A stretch of DNA of 64,000 bases from Pseudomonas oryzihabitans. Its GTDB lineage: Bacteria; Pseudomonadota; Gammaproteobacteria; Pseudomonadales; Pseudomonadaceae. Where the stretch lies: the NCBI RefSeq assembly GCF_014522265.1, contig NZ_CP017024.1, forward strand, positions 779,501-843,500, in the 5' to 3' direction. Below the pieces are notes generated by a model that had not been told where the DNA came from, searched no databases, and was given only the letters and a program-made list of their open reading frames with translations. The translations under genes and the position numbers were made by a program. Below are positions 47,861 through 55,962 of this stretch, one piece after another (the first letter of the stretch is position 1; each line of letters begins with the position of its first letter).

Positions 47861-48625
47861 ATGCGTTTATTTCTTCTGACATGGCTCTCCGCCTGTCTTG
47901 TACTGCCAGCGGCAGTGCAAGCGAAAGAGAACTCTGCAGCGCGCACTGCCGCTCCGGTCCACAAGGTCGCAGCCCGGCATGTCACCGCCGCTTCAGCTCC
48001 CAAGACCGCCGCCCGGCACGCCTCCGCCGCTCCCGCACCCAAGGCCGCCGCTCGCCGCGTCGCGAAGGTGGACCCTACCCAGGCCGCCTCCGCCGCCCGC
48101 GCCAAGCACGCCGCCCGCGCCACCAGCGCCCTGCACCGTAAGCAGGCCACCGCCCAGGCTGCCACCCGCAACGTCGGTGCCCAGGTCGCGACCCGCGCCA
48201 TGGACTTGGTCGGTACGCCCTATCGCTTCGGCGGTACCAATCCGCAGAACGGCCTGGATTGCAGCGGCCTGGTGAACTACGTCTATCGCGACGTACACAA
48301 CGTCAAGCTGCCGCGTACCTCCCGTGAGCTGTCCCAGCTCAAGGGCCCCAAGGTCGCTCGTGGCGATCTCAAGGCCGGCGACCTGGTGTTCTTCAAGACC
48401 GGACAGCGCAGCGGCATCGATCACGTCGCCATCTATCTGGGCAACGATCGTTTCGTCCATGCCCCGCGCAGTGGCGAGAGCGTGCGCGTCGACCACCTGA
48501 GCAAGCCCTACTGGACCAAGAGGTTCGCGTCGGCCAAGCGCGTACTGCAGCAGCCCAATACCCTGGCGGCGGAAACCGATCCCGTCGCGGACAAGCCGCG
48601 TACCAAGCGCACCCGCAAGTCCTGA
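47861..48625 (+). CDS. C40 family peptidase (NlpC/P60), secreted
   Basis: Predicted peptidoglycan endopeptidase of 254 residues. The signal is MRLFLLTWLSACLVLPAAVQA. A 75-residue low-complexity Ala/Lys/Arg region resembling histone H1 tails (TAASAPKTAARHASAAPAPK) follows, then the NlpC/P60 domain from about residue 105. The catalytic triad is Cys134 (GLDCSGLVNYVY), His188 (GIDHVAIYLG) and probably His200 (FVHAPRSG). The basic linker might bind the anionic cell wall, which is inference. The 227-base gap upstream is AT-rich for this genome and carries a TATAGAAT-type -10 near 47820. No other gene is seen there. Confidence 0.88.
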   Translation: MRLFLLTWLSACLVLPAAVQAKENSAARTAAPVHKVAARHVTAASAPKTAARHASAAPAPKAAARRVAKVDPTQAASAARAKHAARATSALHRKQATAQAATRNVGAQVATRAMDLVGTPYRFGGTNPQNGLDCSGLVNYVYRDVHNVKLPRTSRELSQLKGPKVARGDLKAGDLVFFKTGQRSGIDHVAIYLGNDRFVHAPRSGESVRVDHLSKPYWTKRFASAKRVLQQPNTLAAETDPVADKPRTKRTRKS

Positions 48626-48757
48626 TCCCGCCCCTCGCTCCGCCGGGTCGCTACCGCCCGGCGGAGTGTCGCTCCACTCGGCGCCGCCCGGCGCAAAGCC
48701 ATTGAACGACGCTCCGCTTCCTGGATACTGTATGCAATCACAGTCCAGGAGATCTCG

Positions 48758-49969
48758 ATGGAGCTCGCCGACAAGCTGATCATTCTCGCCGATGCCGCCA
48801 AGTACGACGTGTCCTGCGCCAGCAGCGGTGCGCCCAAACGCAGCTCGAAGGGCAAGGACGGCCTGGGCTCGACCGATGGCATGGGCATCTGCCACAGCTT
48901 CACCCCCGATGGGCGCTGCGTAGCGCTGCTCAAGGTGCTGCTGACCAACTTCTGCCAGTACGACTGCCAGTACTGCGTCAATCGTCGCAGCAGCAACGTG
49001 CCGCGGGCGCGCTTCACGCCCGAGGAAGTGGTGCAGCTGACCCTCGACTTCTACCGGCGCAATGTCATCAGCGGATTGTTCCTCAGCTCCGGCATCATCC
49101 GCTCCTCCAACTACACCATGGAGCAGATGACCCGGGTGGCCCAACTGTTGCGCGAACAGCACCAGTTCCGCGGCTACATCCACCTCAAGACCATTCCCGA
49201 CGCCGATCCCGAGATCATCGCCCAGGCGGGTCTCTATGCCGACCGCCTGTCGGTCAACATCGAGCTGCCCACCGAGAGCAGCCTGATCAAGCTGGCGCCG
49301 GAAAAGAACGGCAGCAGCATCCGCAAGACCATGGGCAATATCCGCCTGGGCCTGGAGGAAGCCGAGGCCGAAGCCAAGGCACCGCGTTTCGCCCCGGCGG
49401 GCCAGAGCACCCAGATGATCGTGGGTGCCGATGCCACCGACGACCGCACCATCCTCGACACCGCCCAGACGCTGTATGGCGCCTATCGCCTCAAGCGCGT
49501 CTACTACTCGGCCTTCAGCCCCATTCCGGAAAGCCCCGGCACGGTGCCGCTGCAACCGCCACCCCTGCTGCGCGAGCACCGCCTGTACCAGGCCGACTTC
49601 CTCATGCGCGGCTATGGCTTCCAGGCGGAGGAGTTGCCTACCGAAGACGGCCAGCTGCCGCTGGACGTGGACCCCAAGTTGGCCTGGGCGCTGCACAACC
49701 GGGCCATCTTCCCGCTGGATCTCAATCGGGCCGACCAGGCGCTGATCGCCCGGGTGCCCGGCATCGGCGTGCTCTCGGCCAAGCGGCTGGTGGAGCTCAG
49801 GCGCGAGCGGCGCATCCGTTACGCCGATCTGATCCGCCTGAAATGCAGCGTCGAGAAGGCACGACCCTTCATCATCACCCAGGACTACCGGCCACAGCCG
49901 CGCCTGGCCGAGTCCCTCGACCTGCGCCGGCAACTCGCCGAACCGCCCGCTCAGCTCGCCCTGCTCTAG
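48758..49969 (+). CDS. Putative DNA modification/repair radical SAM protein (UdgX-linked)
   Basis: Radical SAM enzyme of 403 residues. The [4Fe-4S] cysteines are Cys66, Cys70 and Cys73 in NFCQYDCQYCVNRRS. The core barrel shows SGLFLSSGIIRSSNYTMEQM and LSVNIELPTESSL. A C-terminal helix-hairpin-helix (VPGIGVLSAKRLVELRRE, about residues 330-350) suggests DNA binding. It belongs to the family recognised by linkage to UdgX-like uracil-DNA glycosylases and is distantly related to spore photoproduct lyase. The reaction is unknown. UdgX starts at the very next base after its stop, so the two must be coexpressed. Confidence 0.9.
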   Translation: MELADKLIILADAAKYDVSCASSGAPKRSSKGKDGLGSTDGMGICHSFTPDGRCVALLKVLLTNFCQYDCQYCVNRRSSNVPRARFTPEEVVQLTLDFYRRNVISGLFLSSGIIRSSNYTMEQMTRVAQLLREQHQFRGYIHLKTIPDADPEIIAQAGLYADRLSVNIELPTESSLIKLAPEKNGSSIRKTMGNIRLGLEEAEAEAKAPRFAPAGQSTQMIVGADATDDRTILDTAQTLYGAYRLKRVYYSAFSPIPESPGTVPLQPPPLLREHRLYQADFLMRGYGFQAEELPTEDGQLPLDVDPKLAWALHNRAIFPLDLNRADQALIARVPGIGVLSAKRLVELRRERRIRYADLIRLKCSVEKARPFIITQDYRPQPRLAESLDLRRQLAEPPAQLALL

Positions 49970-51418
49970 ATGCAGAGAGTCGATTTCGACGGCACCTTCG
50001 CCGGCTGGCGCAAGGAAGCGCGCCGGTTGCTCCAGGCGGGTATCGCCCCGGCCCAGGTGAGCTGGCAGGAGAGTCGTGGGCTGGGCGATCTGTTCGACGA
50101 ACCGGTCGAGGCCACGGCACCGCCGCCGAGTGGCGCCATACGCATTCCGCCCCAACTGGCCGAGGCCCTGAACTACGCCGCCTGCTTTCGCAGCGATGAT
50201 CGCTGGGCTCTGCTCTACCAGGTGCTCTGGCGGGTCGCGCGGGGGGAACGGGCGGCGATGCTGGCCGGTGACGAGGATGGCAGCGAATTGCAGCGCCGGG
50301 TCAAGGCGATCCGCCGCGAGATCCACCATGTGCATGCCTTCCTGCGCTTTCGGCCGCGGGCGGAAAGCGCCGGTCCGCCGGCCTGGGTGGCCTGGCACCA
50401 GCCGGCCCACGACGTCCTGGCCCTGGCGGCGCCGCATTTCTGCGACCGCATGGGCAACAGCAGCTGGCTGATCGCGACCCCCGAGGCGGCCGCGCTCTGG
50501 GACGGCCAGGCGCTGCAACTGGTGGAGCCCTGCCCCGCCGAGCTGCAGCAGCTGGCGCGGCAGACCCCGGAAGACGATGACCGCAACGCCGGCGATGAAC
50601 TCTGGCGCGCCTATTACCGGAGCACCTTCAATCCGGCGCGGGCCAATCCGCGCACCCTGAGGGGCAACATGCCGGCGCGCTTCTGGAAGGATTTGCCGGA
50701 AGGGTCGCTGATCCCGGCGCTGCTCAGCGAAGCCCGCGCCGGCGCCCAGCGCCTGGCCCAGGCCGAGGCAGTGGGTCGCCAGAGCGGTCGCGAGGTATTG
50801 ATCGCCGCGGAACGTGCGCAGCCGGAGCGACCGCTGCCCACCACCCTTGATGACTGCCGCCGCTGCGAGCTGTGGGAAAAGGCCACCCAGCCGGTGGCCG
50901 GCGAAGGCCCGCGCACGGCGCGCATCCTGCTGCTGGGCGAGCAGCCCGGTGATCAGGAAGACCTGGCGGGTCGGCCCTTCGTCGGCCCGGCCGGACAGGT
51001 GCTGATGGCGGCGCTGGCCGAGGCCGGCCTCGAGCGCAGCGAGGTGTTCCTGACCAATGCGGTCAAGCACTTCAAGTGGATTCCCCAGGGGCGCAGACGC
51101 AAGCACGTCACCCCGGGACCGGAGATCGCCCCCTGCCGCTACTGGCTGGAGCAGGAATTGCGCGACATCCAGCCGACGGTGGTAGTGGCCCTGGGCTCGA
51201 CTGCCCTGGAAGCCCTGCTCAAGCGCAAGCCCCGGGGTCTGGCGCAATTCATGGGCCGGCCCTTGCGACTGGACGAGCGTTGGATCATCGCCACCTATCA
51301 CCCCTCCTACATCCTGCGCACCCCGGATGCCGAGCAGCAGGACCAGGCGCGCCAGGCCCTGGTGGCGGCCCTGCGCGAGGCCAGGACCCTGGCAGCCGAA
51401 GGCGAAGGCGAAGGCTAG
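49970..51418 (+). CDS. DUF4130-UdgX fusion, uracil-DNA binding protein
   Basis: Protein of 482 residues with two parts. Residues 1-240 are a DUF4130-type domain (ALLYQVLWRVARGERAAMLA; WVAWHQPAHDVLALAAPHF). Residues 290-475 are a UdgX-like uracil-DNA glycosylase fold. The latter has iron-sulfur cysteines in DDCRRCELW and APCRYWLEQEL, the uracil-pocket motif GEQPGDQED (from residue 323), and VGPAGQVLM. The R-loop GRRRKH contains His379, which corresponds to the histidine that forms a covalent bond with the abasic site in mycobacterial UdgX. HPSYILR is the third motif. It directly follows the radical SAM gene and ends tail-to-tail with pilU, overlapping by four bases. Confidence 0.9.
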   Translation: MQRVDFDGTFAGWRKEARRLLQAGIAPAQVSWQESRGLGDLFDEPVEATAPPPSGAIRIPPQLAEALNYAACFRSDDRWALLYQVLWRVARGERAAMLAGDEDGSELQRRVKAIRREIHHVHAFLRFRPRAESAGPPAWVAWHQPAHDVLALAAPHFCDRMGNSSWLIATPEAAALWDGQALQLVEPCPAELQQLARQTPEDDDRNAGDELWRAYYRSTFNPARANPRTLRGNMPARFWKDLPEGSLIPALLSEARAGAQRLAQAEAVGRQSGREVLIAAERAQPERPLPTTLDDCRRCELWEKATQPVAGEGPRTARILLLGEQPGDQEDLAGRPFVGPAGQVLMAALAEAGLERSEVFLTNAVKHFKWIPQGRRRKHVTPGPEIAPCRYWLEQELRDIQPTVVVALGSTALEALLKRKPRGLAQFMGRPLRLDERWIIATYHPSYILRTPDAEQQDQARQALVAALREARTLAAEGEGEG

Positions 51419-52557
51419 CGGAAGCGCTTGGGCGGATCGTCGCCCATGTCCACCGAGAGATTGCGGGTGGTCTGATTGAGGTGATCGGCATCCGTCTCCG
51501 ACCCCAGCTTGATCATCAGCCGCAGGTCATTGGCGGAATCGGCGTGGGCCAGGGCCGCTTCGTAGCTGATCTCACCGTCACGATAGAGGCTGTAGAGCGA
51601 CTGGTCGAAGGTCTGCATGCCCAGTTCGCCGGACTTCTTCATCAGCGCCTTGAGTTCATGCACCTCGCCCTTGCGGATCAGGTCGGCGACCAGCGGGGTG
51701 TTGAGCAGCACCTCGATCACCGCGCGCCGCCCCTGGCCGTCGGTGGTGGGCACCAGCTGCTGGGCGACGATGCCCTTGAGGTTGAGCGACAGGTCCATCC
51801 AGGTCTGGCCGTGCCGATCGGCCGGAAAGAAGTGAATGATGCGATCCAGCGCCTGGTTGGCGTTGTTGGCGTGCAGGGTGGCCAGGCACAGGTGACCGGT
51901 CTCGGCGAAGGCCAGGGCGTGCTCCATGGTGTCGCGGCTACGGATCTCGCCGATCATGATGACGTCCGGTGCCTGGCGCAGGGTGTTCTTCAGCGCCACC
52001 TCGAAGGACTCGGTGTCGATGCCCACCTCGCGCTGGGTGACGATGCAGCCCTGGTGCTGGTGGATGTATTCGATGGGGTCCTCGATGGAGATGATGTGCC
52101 CCGCCGAGTTCTTGTTGCGGTGGCCGATCATGGCCGCCAGCGAGGTGGACTTGCCGGTGCCGGTGGCGCCGACGAAGATCACCAGGCCACGCTTGGTCAT
52201 GGCCAGCTTCTTGATGATCTCCGGCAGGCGCAGCTGCTCGACCGTGGGGATGTTGACCTCGATGCGGCGCAGCACCATGCCCACCAGGTTGCGCTGATAG
52301 AAGGCGCTGACCCGGAAGCGGCCGATGCCGCGGGCGCTGATGGCGAAGTTGCACTCGCGCTTCTGCTGGAATTCCTGGCGCTGCTCGTCGTTCATCACCC
52401 CCAGCACGATGGCTCGGCACTGATCCGGCGTGAGCGAATCCTTGGTGACCGGCGTCATGCGCCCGTTGATCTTCATCGAGGGGGGCACGCCGGTGGTGAT
52501 GAAGAGGTCGGACGCCCCCTTGTCCACCATCAGCTGCAGGAACCTGTCGAAATCCAT
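51415..52557 (-). CDS. pilU: Type IV pilus retraction ATPase PilU
   Basis: Hexameric secretion-type ATPase of 380 residues that assists PilT in pilus retraction. It begins MDFDRFLQLMVDKGASDLFI. Walker A is GATGTGKST, the Asp box region is HIISIEDPIEYIH, Walker B DVIMIGEIRSRDT, and the His box AFAETGHLCLATLHANN. The ATG at 52557 overlaps the pilT stop (TGATG). The longer C-terminus compared with PilT (ending DDPPKRFR) is normal for PilU. Confidence 0.96.
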   Translation of the reverse strand: MDFDRFLQLMVDKGASDLFITTGVPPSMKINGRMTPVTKDSLTPDQCRAIVLGVMNDEQRQEFQQKRECNFAISARGIGRFRVSAFYQRNLVGMVLRRIEVNIPTVEQLRLPEIIKKLAMTKRGLVIFVGATGTGKSTSLAAMIGHRNKNSAGHIISIEDPIEYIHQHQGCIVTQREVGIDTESFEVALKNTLRQAPDVIMIGEIRSRDTMEHALAFAETGHLCLATLHANNANQALDRIIHFFPADRHGQTWMDLSLNLKGIVAQQLVPTTDGQGRRAVIEVLLNTPLVADLIRKGEVHELKALMKKSGELGMQTFDQSLYSLYRDGEISYEAALAHADSANDLRLMIKLGSETDADHLNQTTRNLSVDMGDDPPKRFR

Positions 52558-53591
52558 CAGAAGTTCTCCGGCGTCTTGGCCTTCTCGCGGGCCGCGTCGC
52601 GGCTGATCAATCCCTTGGCCAGCAGCGCCTTGAGGCACATGTCCAGGGTCTGCATGCCCAGGCCGCCCCCGGTCTGGATCGAGGAATACATCTGCGCCAC
52701 CTTGTCCTCGCGGATCAGGTTACGGATGGCCGGGGTGCCGATCATGATCTCGTGGGCCGCCACCCGGCCGCCGCCGACCTTCTTCAGCAAGGTCTGGGAG
52801 ACCACCGCCTGCAGGGATTCGGACAGCATGGAGCGCACCATGGACTTTTCTTCCGCCGGAAAGACGTCCACCACCCGGTCGATGGTCTTGGCCGCCGAGG
52901 TGGTGTGCAGGGTGCCGAACACCAGGTGCCCGGTCTCGGCCGCGGTCAGCGCCAGGCGGATGGTCTCCAGGTCGCGCAGCTCGCCGACCAGGATGATGTC
53001 CGGGTCTTCGCGCAGCGCCGAGCGCAGGGCCTCGGAGAAGCCCAGGGTGTCGCGGTGCACCTCGCGCTGGTTGACCAGGCACTTCTTGGATTCGTGGACG
53101 AATTCGATGGGGTCCTCGATGGTGAGGATGTGGTGGTACTTGGTGTTGTTGAGATAGTCGAGCATGGCCGCCAGGGTGGTGGACTTGCCCGAACCGGTGG
53201 GCCCGGTCACCAGCACCAGGCCGCGCGGAACGTCGGTGATCTTCTTGAACACCTCGCCCATGCCCAGCTCTTCCATGCTCAGCACCTTGGAAGGGATGGT
53301 CCGGAACACCGCGCCGGCGCCACGATTCTGGTTGAAGGCATTGACCCGGAAGCGCGCCACGCCCGGCACCTCGAAGGAGAAGTCGGTCTCCAGGAATTCC
53401 TCGAAGTCCTTGCGCTGCTTGTCGTTCATGATGTCGTAGATCAGCGCGTGCACCTGCTTGTGCTCGAAGGCCGGCAGGTTGATGCGGCGCACGTCGCCGT
53501 CGACGCGGATCATCGGCGGCAGGCCGGCGGACAGGTGCAGGTCGGAGGCGCCTTGCCGCGCGGAAAAGGCCAGCAATTCGGTGATATCCAT
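52557..53591 (-). CDS. pilT: Type IV pilus retraction ATPase PilT
   Basis: Retraction motor of 344 residues, identical in length to P. aeruginosa PilT. It begins MDITELLAFSARQGASDLHL. Walker A is GPTGSGKST (about residues 129-137), the Asp box LTIEDPIEFVH, Walker B DIILVGELRD, the His box AAETGHLVFGTLHT, and the AIRNLIRE helix near the C-terminus is present. The start has GGGAG upstream. It is divergent from yggS across 126 bases and is translationally coupled to pilU. Confidence 0.97.
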   Translation of the reverse strand: MDITELLAFSARQGASDLHLSAGLPPMIRVDGDVRRINLPAFEHKQVHALIYDIMNDKQRKDFEEFLETDFSFEVPGVARFRVNAFNQNRGAGAVFRTIPSKVLSMEELGMGEVFKKITDVPRGLVLVTGPTGSGKSTTLAAMLDYLNNTKYHHILTIEDPIEFVHESKKCLVNQREVHRDTLGFSEALRSALREDPDIILVGELRDLETIRLALTAAETGHLVFGTLHTTSAAKTIDRVVDVFPAEEKSMVRSMLSESLQAVVSQTLLKKVGGGRVAAHEIMIGTPAIRNLIREDKVAQMYSSIQTGGGLGMQTLDMCLKALLAKGLISRDAAREKAKTPENF

Positions 53592-53717
53592 GGGACTCCC
53601 AGATGTCGAGCAAGCAGGTAGAATGCCGCGCAGCACTGGCGGTCTGACCTGGTCACCGCCACTCACTCATCCGGTACGCCGAGGCCTGCCGGATGCGCCG
53701 ACGCAAGCAGGGGCTGA

Positions 53718-54413
53718 ATGTCCACGATAGCCGAGAATAGCGCAACCGTACTCGAACGCATCGCCGCCGCCAGCCGGACGGCAGGCCGCGATCCCGCGAC
53801 TGTCGGCCTGCTGGCGGTGAGCAAGACCAAGCCCGCCGCCGCCTTGCGCGAGGCCGCCGCCGCAGGCCTGCGCGACTTCGGAGAGAACTACCTGCAGGAG
53901 GCGCTGGACAAGCAGCCGGCGCTGGCCGACCTGCCACTGGTGTGGCATTTCATCGGCCCCATCCAGTCCAACAAGACCCGCGCCATCGCCTGCCATTTCG
54001 ACTGGGTGCATTCGGTGGATCGCCTGAAGATCGCCCAGCGCCTGGCCGAACAGCGTCCGCCCGAGCGCGGGCCGCTGAACATCTGCCTGCAGGTCAACGT
54101 CAGTGGCGAGGCCAGCAAGTCCGGCTGCCACCCCGACGATCTGCCGGCCCTGGCCGCCGCGGTCAGCCAGTTGCCCAACCTGCGCCTGCGTGGCCTGATG
54201 GCCATCCCCGAACCCACCGAGGACCCGGCCAGCCAGCGCGCCGCCTTCGCCCGACTGCGCACCTTGAGCGAGGCCCTGAACCTGGGCCTGGACACCCTGT
54301 CCATGGGCATGAGCCAGGATCTGGAAGCCGCCATCGCCGAAGGGGCCACCTGGGTCCGCGTCGGTACCGCCCTCTTTGGCGCCCGTGACTACGGCGCCAC
54401 CCCTTCAACCTAG
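53718..54413 (+). CDS. YggS family pyridoxal phosphate homeostasis protein
   Basis: PLP-binding protein of 231 residues with a single TIM-barrel domain like alanine racemase but no enzymatic function known. It maintains PLP and amino-acid balance. The PLP lysine lies in LLAVSKTKPAAAL (about residue 36). Other landmarks are FGENYLQEALDK, WHFIGPIQSNKTR, LSMGMSQDLEAAI and VRVGTALFGARDY. It is first in the yggS-proC-yggT cluster and divergent from pilT, a conserved bacterial arrangement. Confidence 0.94.
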   Translation: MSTIAENSATVLERIAAASRTAGRDPATVGLLAVSKTKPAAALREAAAAGLRDFGENYLQEALDKQPALADLPLVWHFIGPIQSNKTRAIACHFDWVHSVDRLKIAQRLAEQRPPERGPLNICLQVNVSGEASKSGCHPDDLPALAAAVSQLPNLRLRGLMAIPEPTEDPASQRAAFARLRTLSEALNLGLDTLSMGMSQDLEAAIAEGATWVRVGTALFGARDYGATPST

Positions 54414-54422
54414 GAAGTCTCG

Positions 54423-55241
54423 ATGAAAGACACCCGCATCGCCTTCATCGGCGCCGGCAACATGGCCGGCGCCATCATCGGCGGGCTGCTCGCCCAGGGC
54501 ATGCCGGCCCGGCAGCTCAGCGCCAGCAATCGCAACCCGGCCAAGCGCGAAGCCCTGGCCCGGGACCATGGCATCCGCGTCGAGGCCAGCAACAGCGCCG
54601 TGCTCGCGGATGCCGACGTGGTGGTGCTGGGGGTGAAGCCCCAGGTGATGAGCGAGGTCTGCCAGGAGCTGGCGCCCCATCTGCGCCCGGACCAGCTGAT
54701 CGTCTCGGTCGCCGCCGGCATCACCTGCGCCAGCCTGACACTCTGGCTGGGCCAGCGCGCCCTGGTACGCTGCATGCCCAACGTGCCTTCGCAGCTGCGC
54801 CTGGGTGCCAGCGGCCTGTTCGCCAATGACCAGGTCACTGCCGAACAGCGCGCCCGTGCCCAGGAGATCCTCGCCGCGGTCGGCCTGGCCCTCTGGGTCG
54901 AGGAAGAACAGCAGCTGGACGCGGTCACCGCCGTCTCCGGCAGCGGTCCGGCCTATTTCTTCCTGCTGATGGAAGCCATGACCGAGGCCGGCACCAAGCT
55001 CGGCCTGCCGGCCGAGGTCGCCCAGCAGCTGACCCTGCACACCGCCCGCGGCGCCGCCGCCATGGCCTGTCAGGGCGACCGCAGCCCCGAACAATTGCGC
55101 CGCTCGGTGATGTCCCCCAAGGGCACCACCGAACGCGCCATCGAAACCTTCCAAGCCGGGGCCTTCGCGGACTTGGTGGAAGAAGCCCTCACCGCCGCGG
55201 CCGACCGGGCTGCGGAACTGGCCCAGTTGCCGGATCGATAA
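54423..55241 (+). CDS. proC: Pyrroline-5-carboxylate reductase ProC
   Basis: Final enzyme of proline synthesis, 272 residues, NAD(P)H-dependent and cytoplasmic. The Rossmann motif is FIGAGNMAGAIIGG. The C-terminal helical domain carries VTAVSGSGPAYFFLLMEAM, LTLHTARGAAAM and the MSPKGTTERAI segment that binds substrate. It follows yggS by nine bases and precedes yggT by nine, probably one transcript. Confidence 0.95.
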   Translation: MKDTRIAFIGAGNMAGAIIGGLLAQGMPARQLSASNRNPAKREALARDHGIRVEASNSAVLADADVVVLGVKPQVMSEVCQELAPHLRPDQLIVSVAAGITCASLTLWLGQRALVRCMPNVPSQLRLGASGLFANDQVTAEQRARAQEILAAVGLALWVEEEQQLDAVTAVSGSGPAYFFLLMEAMTEAGTKLGLPAEVAQQLTLHTARGAAAMACQGDRSPEQLRRSVMSPKGTTERAIETFQAGAFADLVEEALTAAADRAAELAQLPDR

Positions 55242-55250
55242 GGAGTATCC

Positions 55251-55844
55251 ATGTCCGCTTTCGCCCAAGCTCTCGTCTACGTCATCCAGACCCTCGGCAG
55301 CCTCTATCTGCTGATCATCCTGCTGCGCTTCATCCTGCAGCTGGTGCGGGCCGACTTCTACAATCCGCTGTCGCAATTCACTGTGCGCGCCACCCAGCCG
55401 CTGCTTAAGCCGGTACGACGCATCATCCCCGGCTTCGGCGGCGTCGATCTGGCGGCCCTGGTGCTGGCGATCCTGGTCCAGCTGGCGCTGATGATGGTCG
55501 TGGTGGTGCTGCTCGGCGCCAGCATCGGCGGCCTGTTCCCCGCCCTGCTGATCTGGGCGCTGCTGGGCGTGGCGTCGCTGTTCCTCAAGGTGTTCTTCTT
55601 CGCCCTGATCGTCAGCGTCATCCTCTCCTGGGTCGCGCCCCAGACCCACAACCCGGCGGCCGAGCTGGTCAACCAGATCTGTGAGCCGTTGCTGGCGCCT
55701 TTCCGCCGTATCCTGCCGAGCCTGGGTGGCCTGGATCTGTCGCCGATCTTCGCCTTCATCGTGATCAATCTGCTGGACCGCTTCGTCATCGGCCAGCTGG
55801 CTGCGGCCACCGGCATGCCGCAGATTCTCGCCCCCTTCCTCTGA
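55251..55844 (+). CDS. YggT family integral membrane protein
   Basis: Membrane protein of 197 residues consisting of two YggT repeats, each with a hydrophobic helix pair and a conserved NP(L/A) segment. The repeats are LLRFILQLVRADFYNPLSQF followed by LLKPVRRIIPG, and VILSWVAPQTHNPAAELVNQ followed by LLAPFRRILPS. About four to five transmembrane helices are predicted. Function is poorly known; roles in osmotic or cation tolerance and in cell division have been proposed for homologues. Its position after proC is conserved. Confidence 0.9.
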   Translation: MSAFAQALVYVIQTLGSLYLLIILLRFILQLVRADFYNPLSQFTVRATQPLLKPVRRIIPGFGGVDLAALVLAILVQLALMMVVVVLLGASIGGLFPALLIWALLGVASLFLKVFFFALIVSVILSWVAPQTHNPAAELVNQICEPLLAPFRRILPSLGGLDLSPIFAFIVINLLDRFVIGQLAAATGMPQILAPFL

Positions 55845-55962
55845 CGCACCACTCGCGCACCCGCCACGACCGCCTGCCGCGTCGTGGCGGAGGCGGCATT
55901 GACGTCCCGCTGGACGCTGGGGCACCGTCCAGCCTTTGCTGTTCAGGTCAAGGAAGTCCCCT

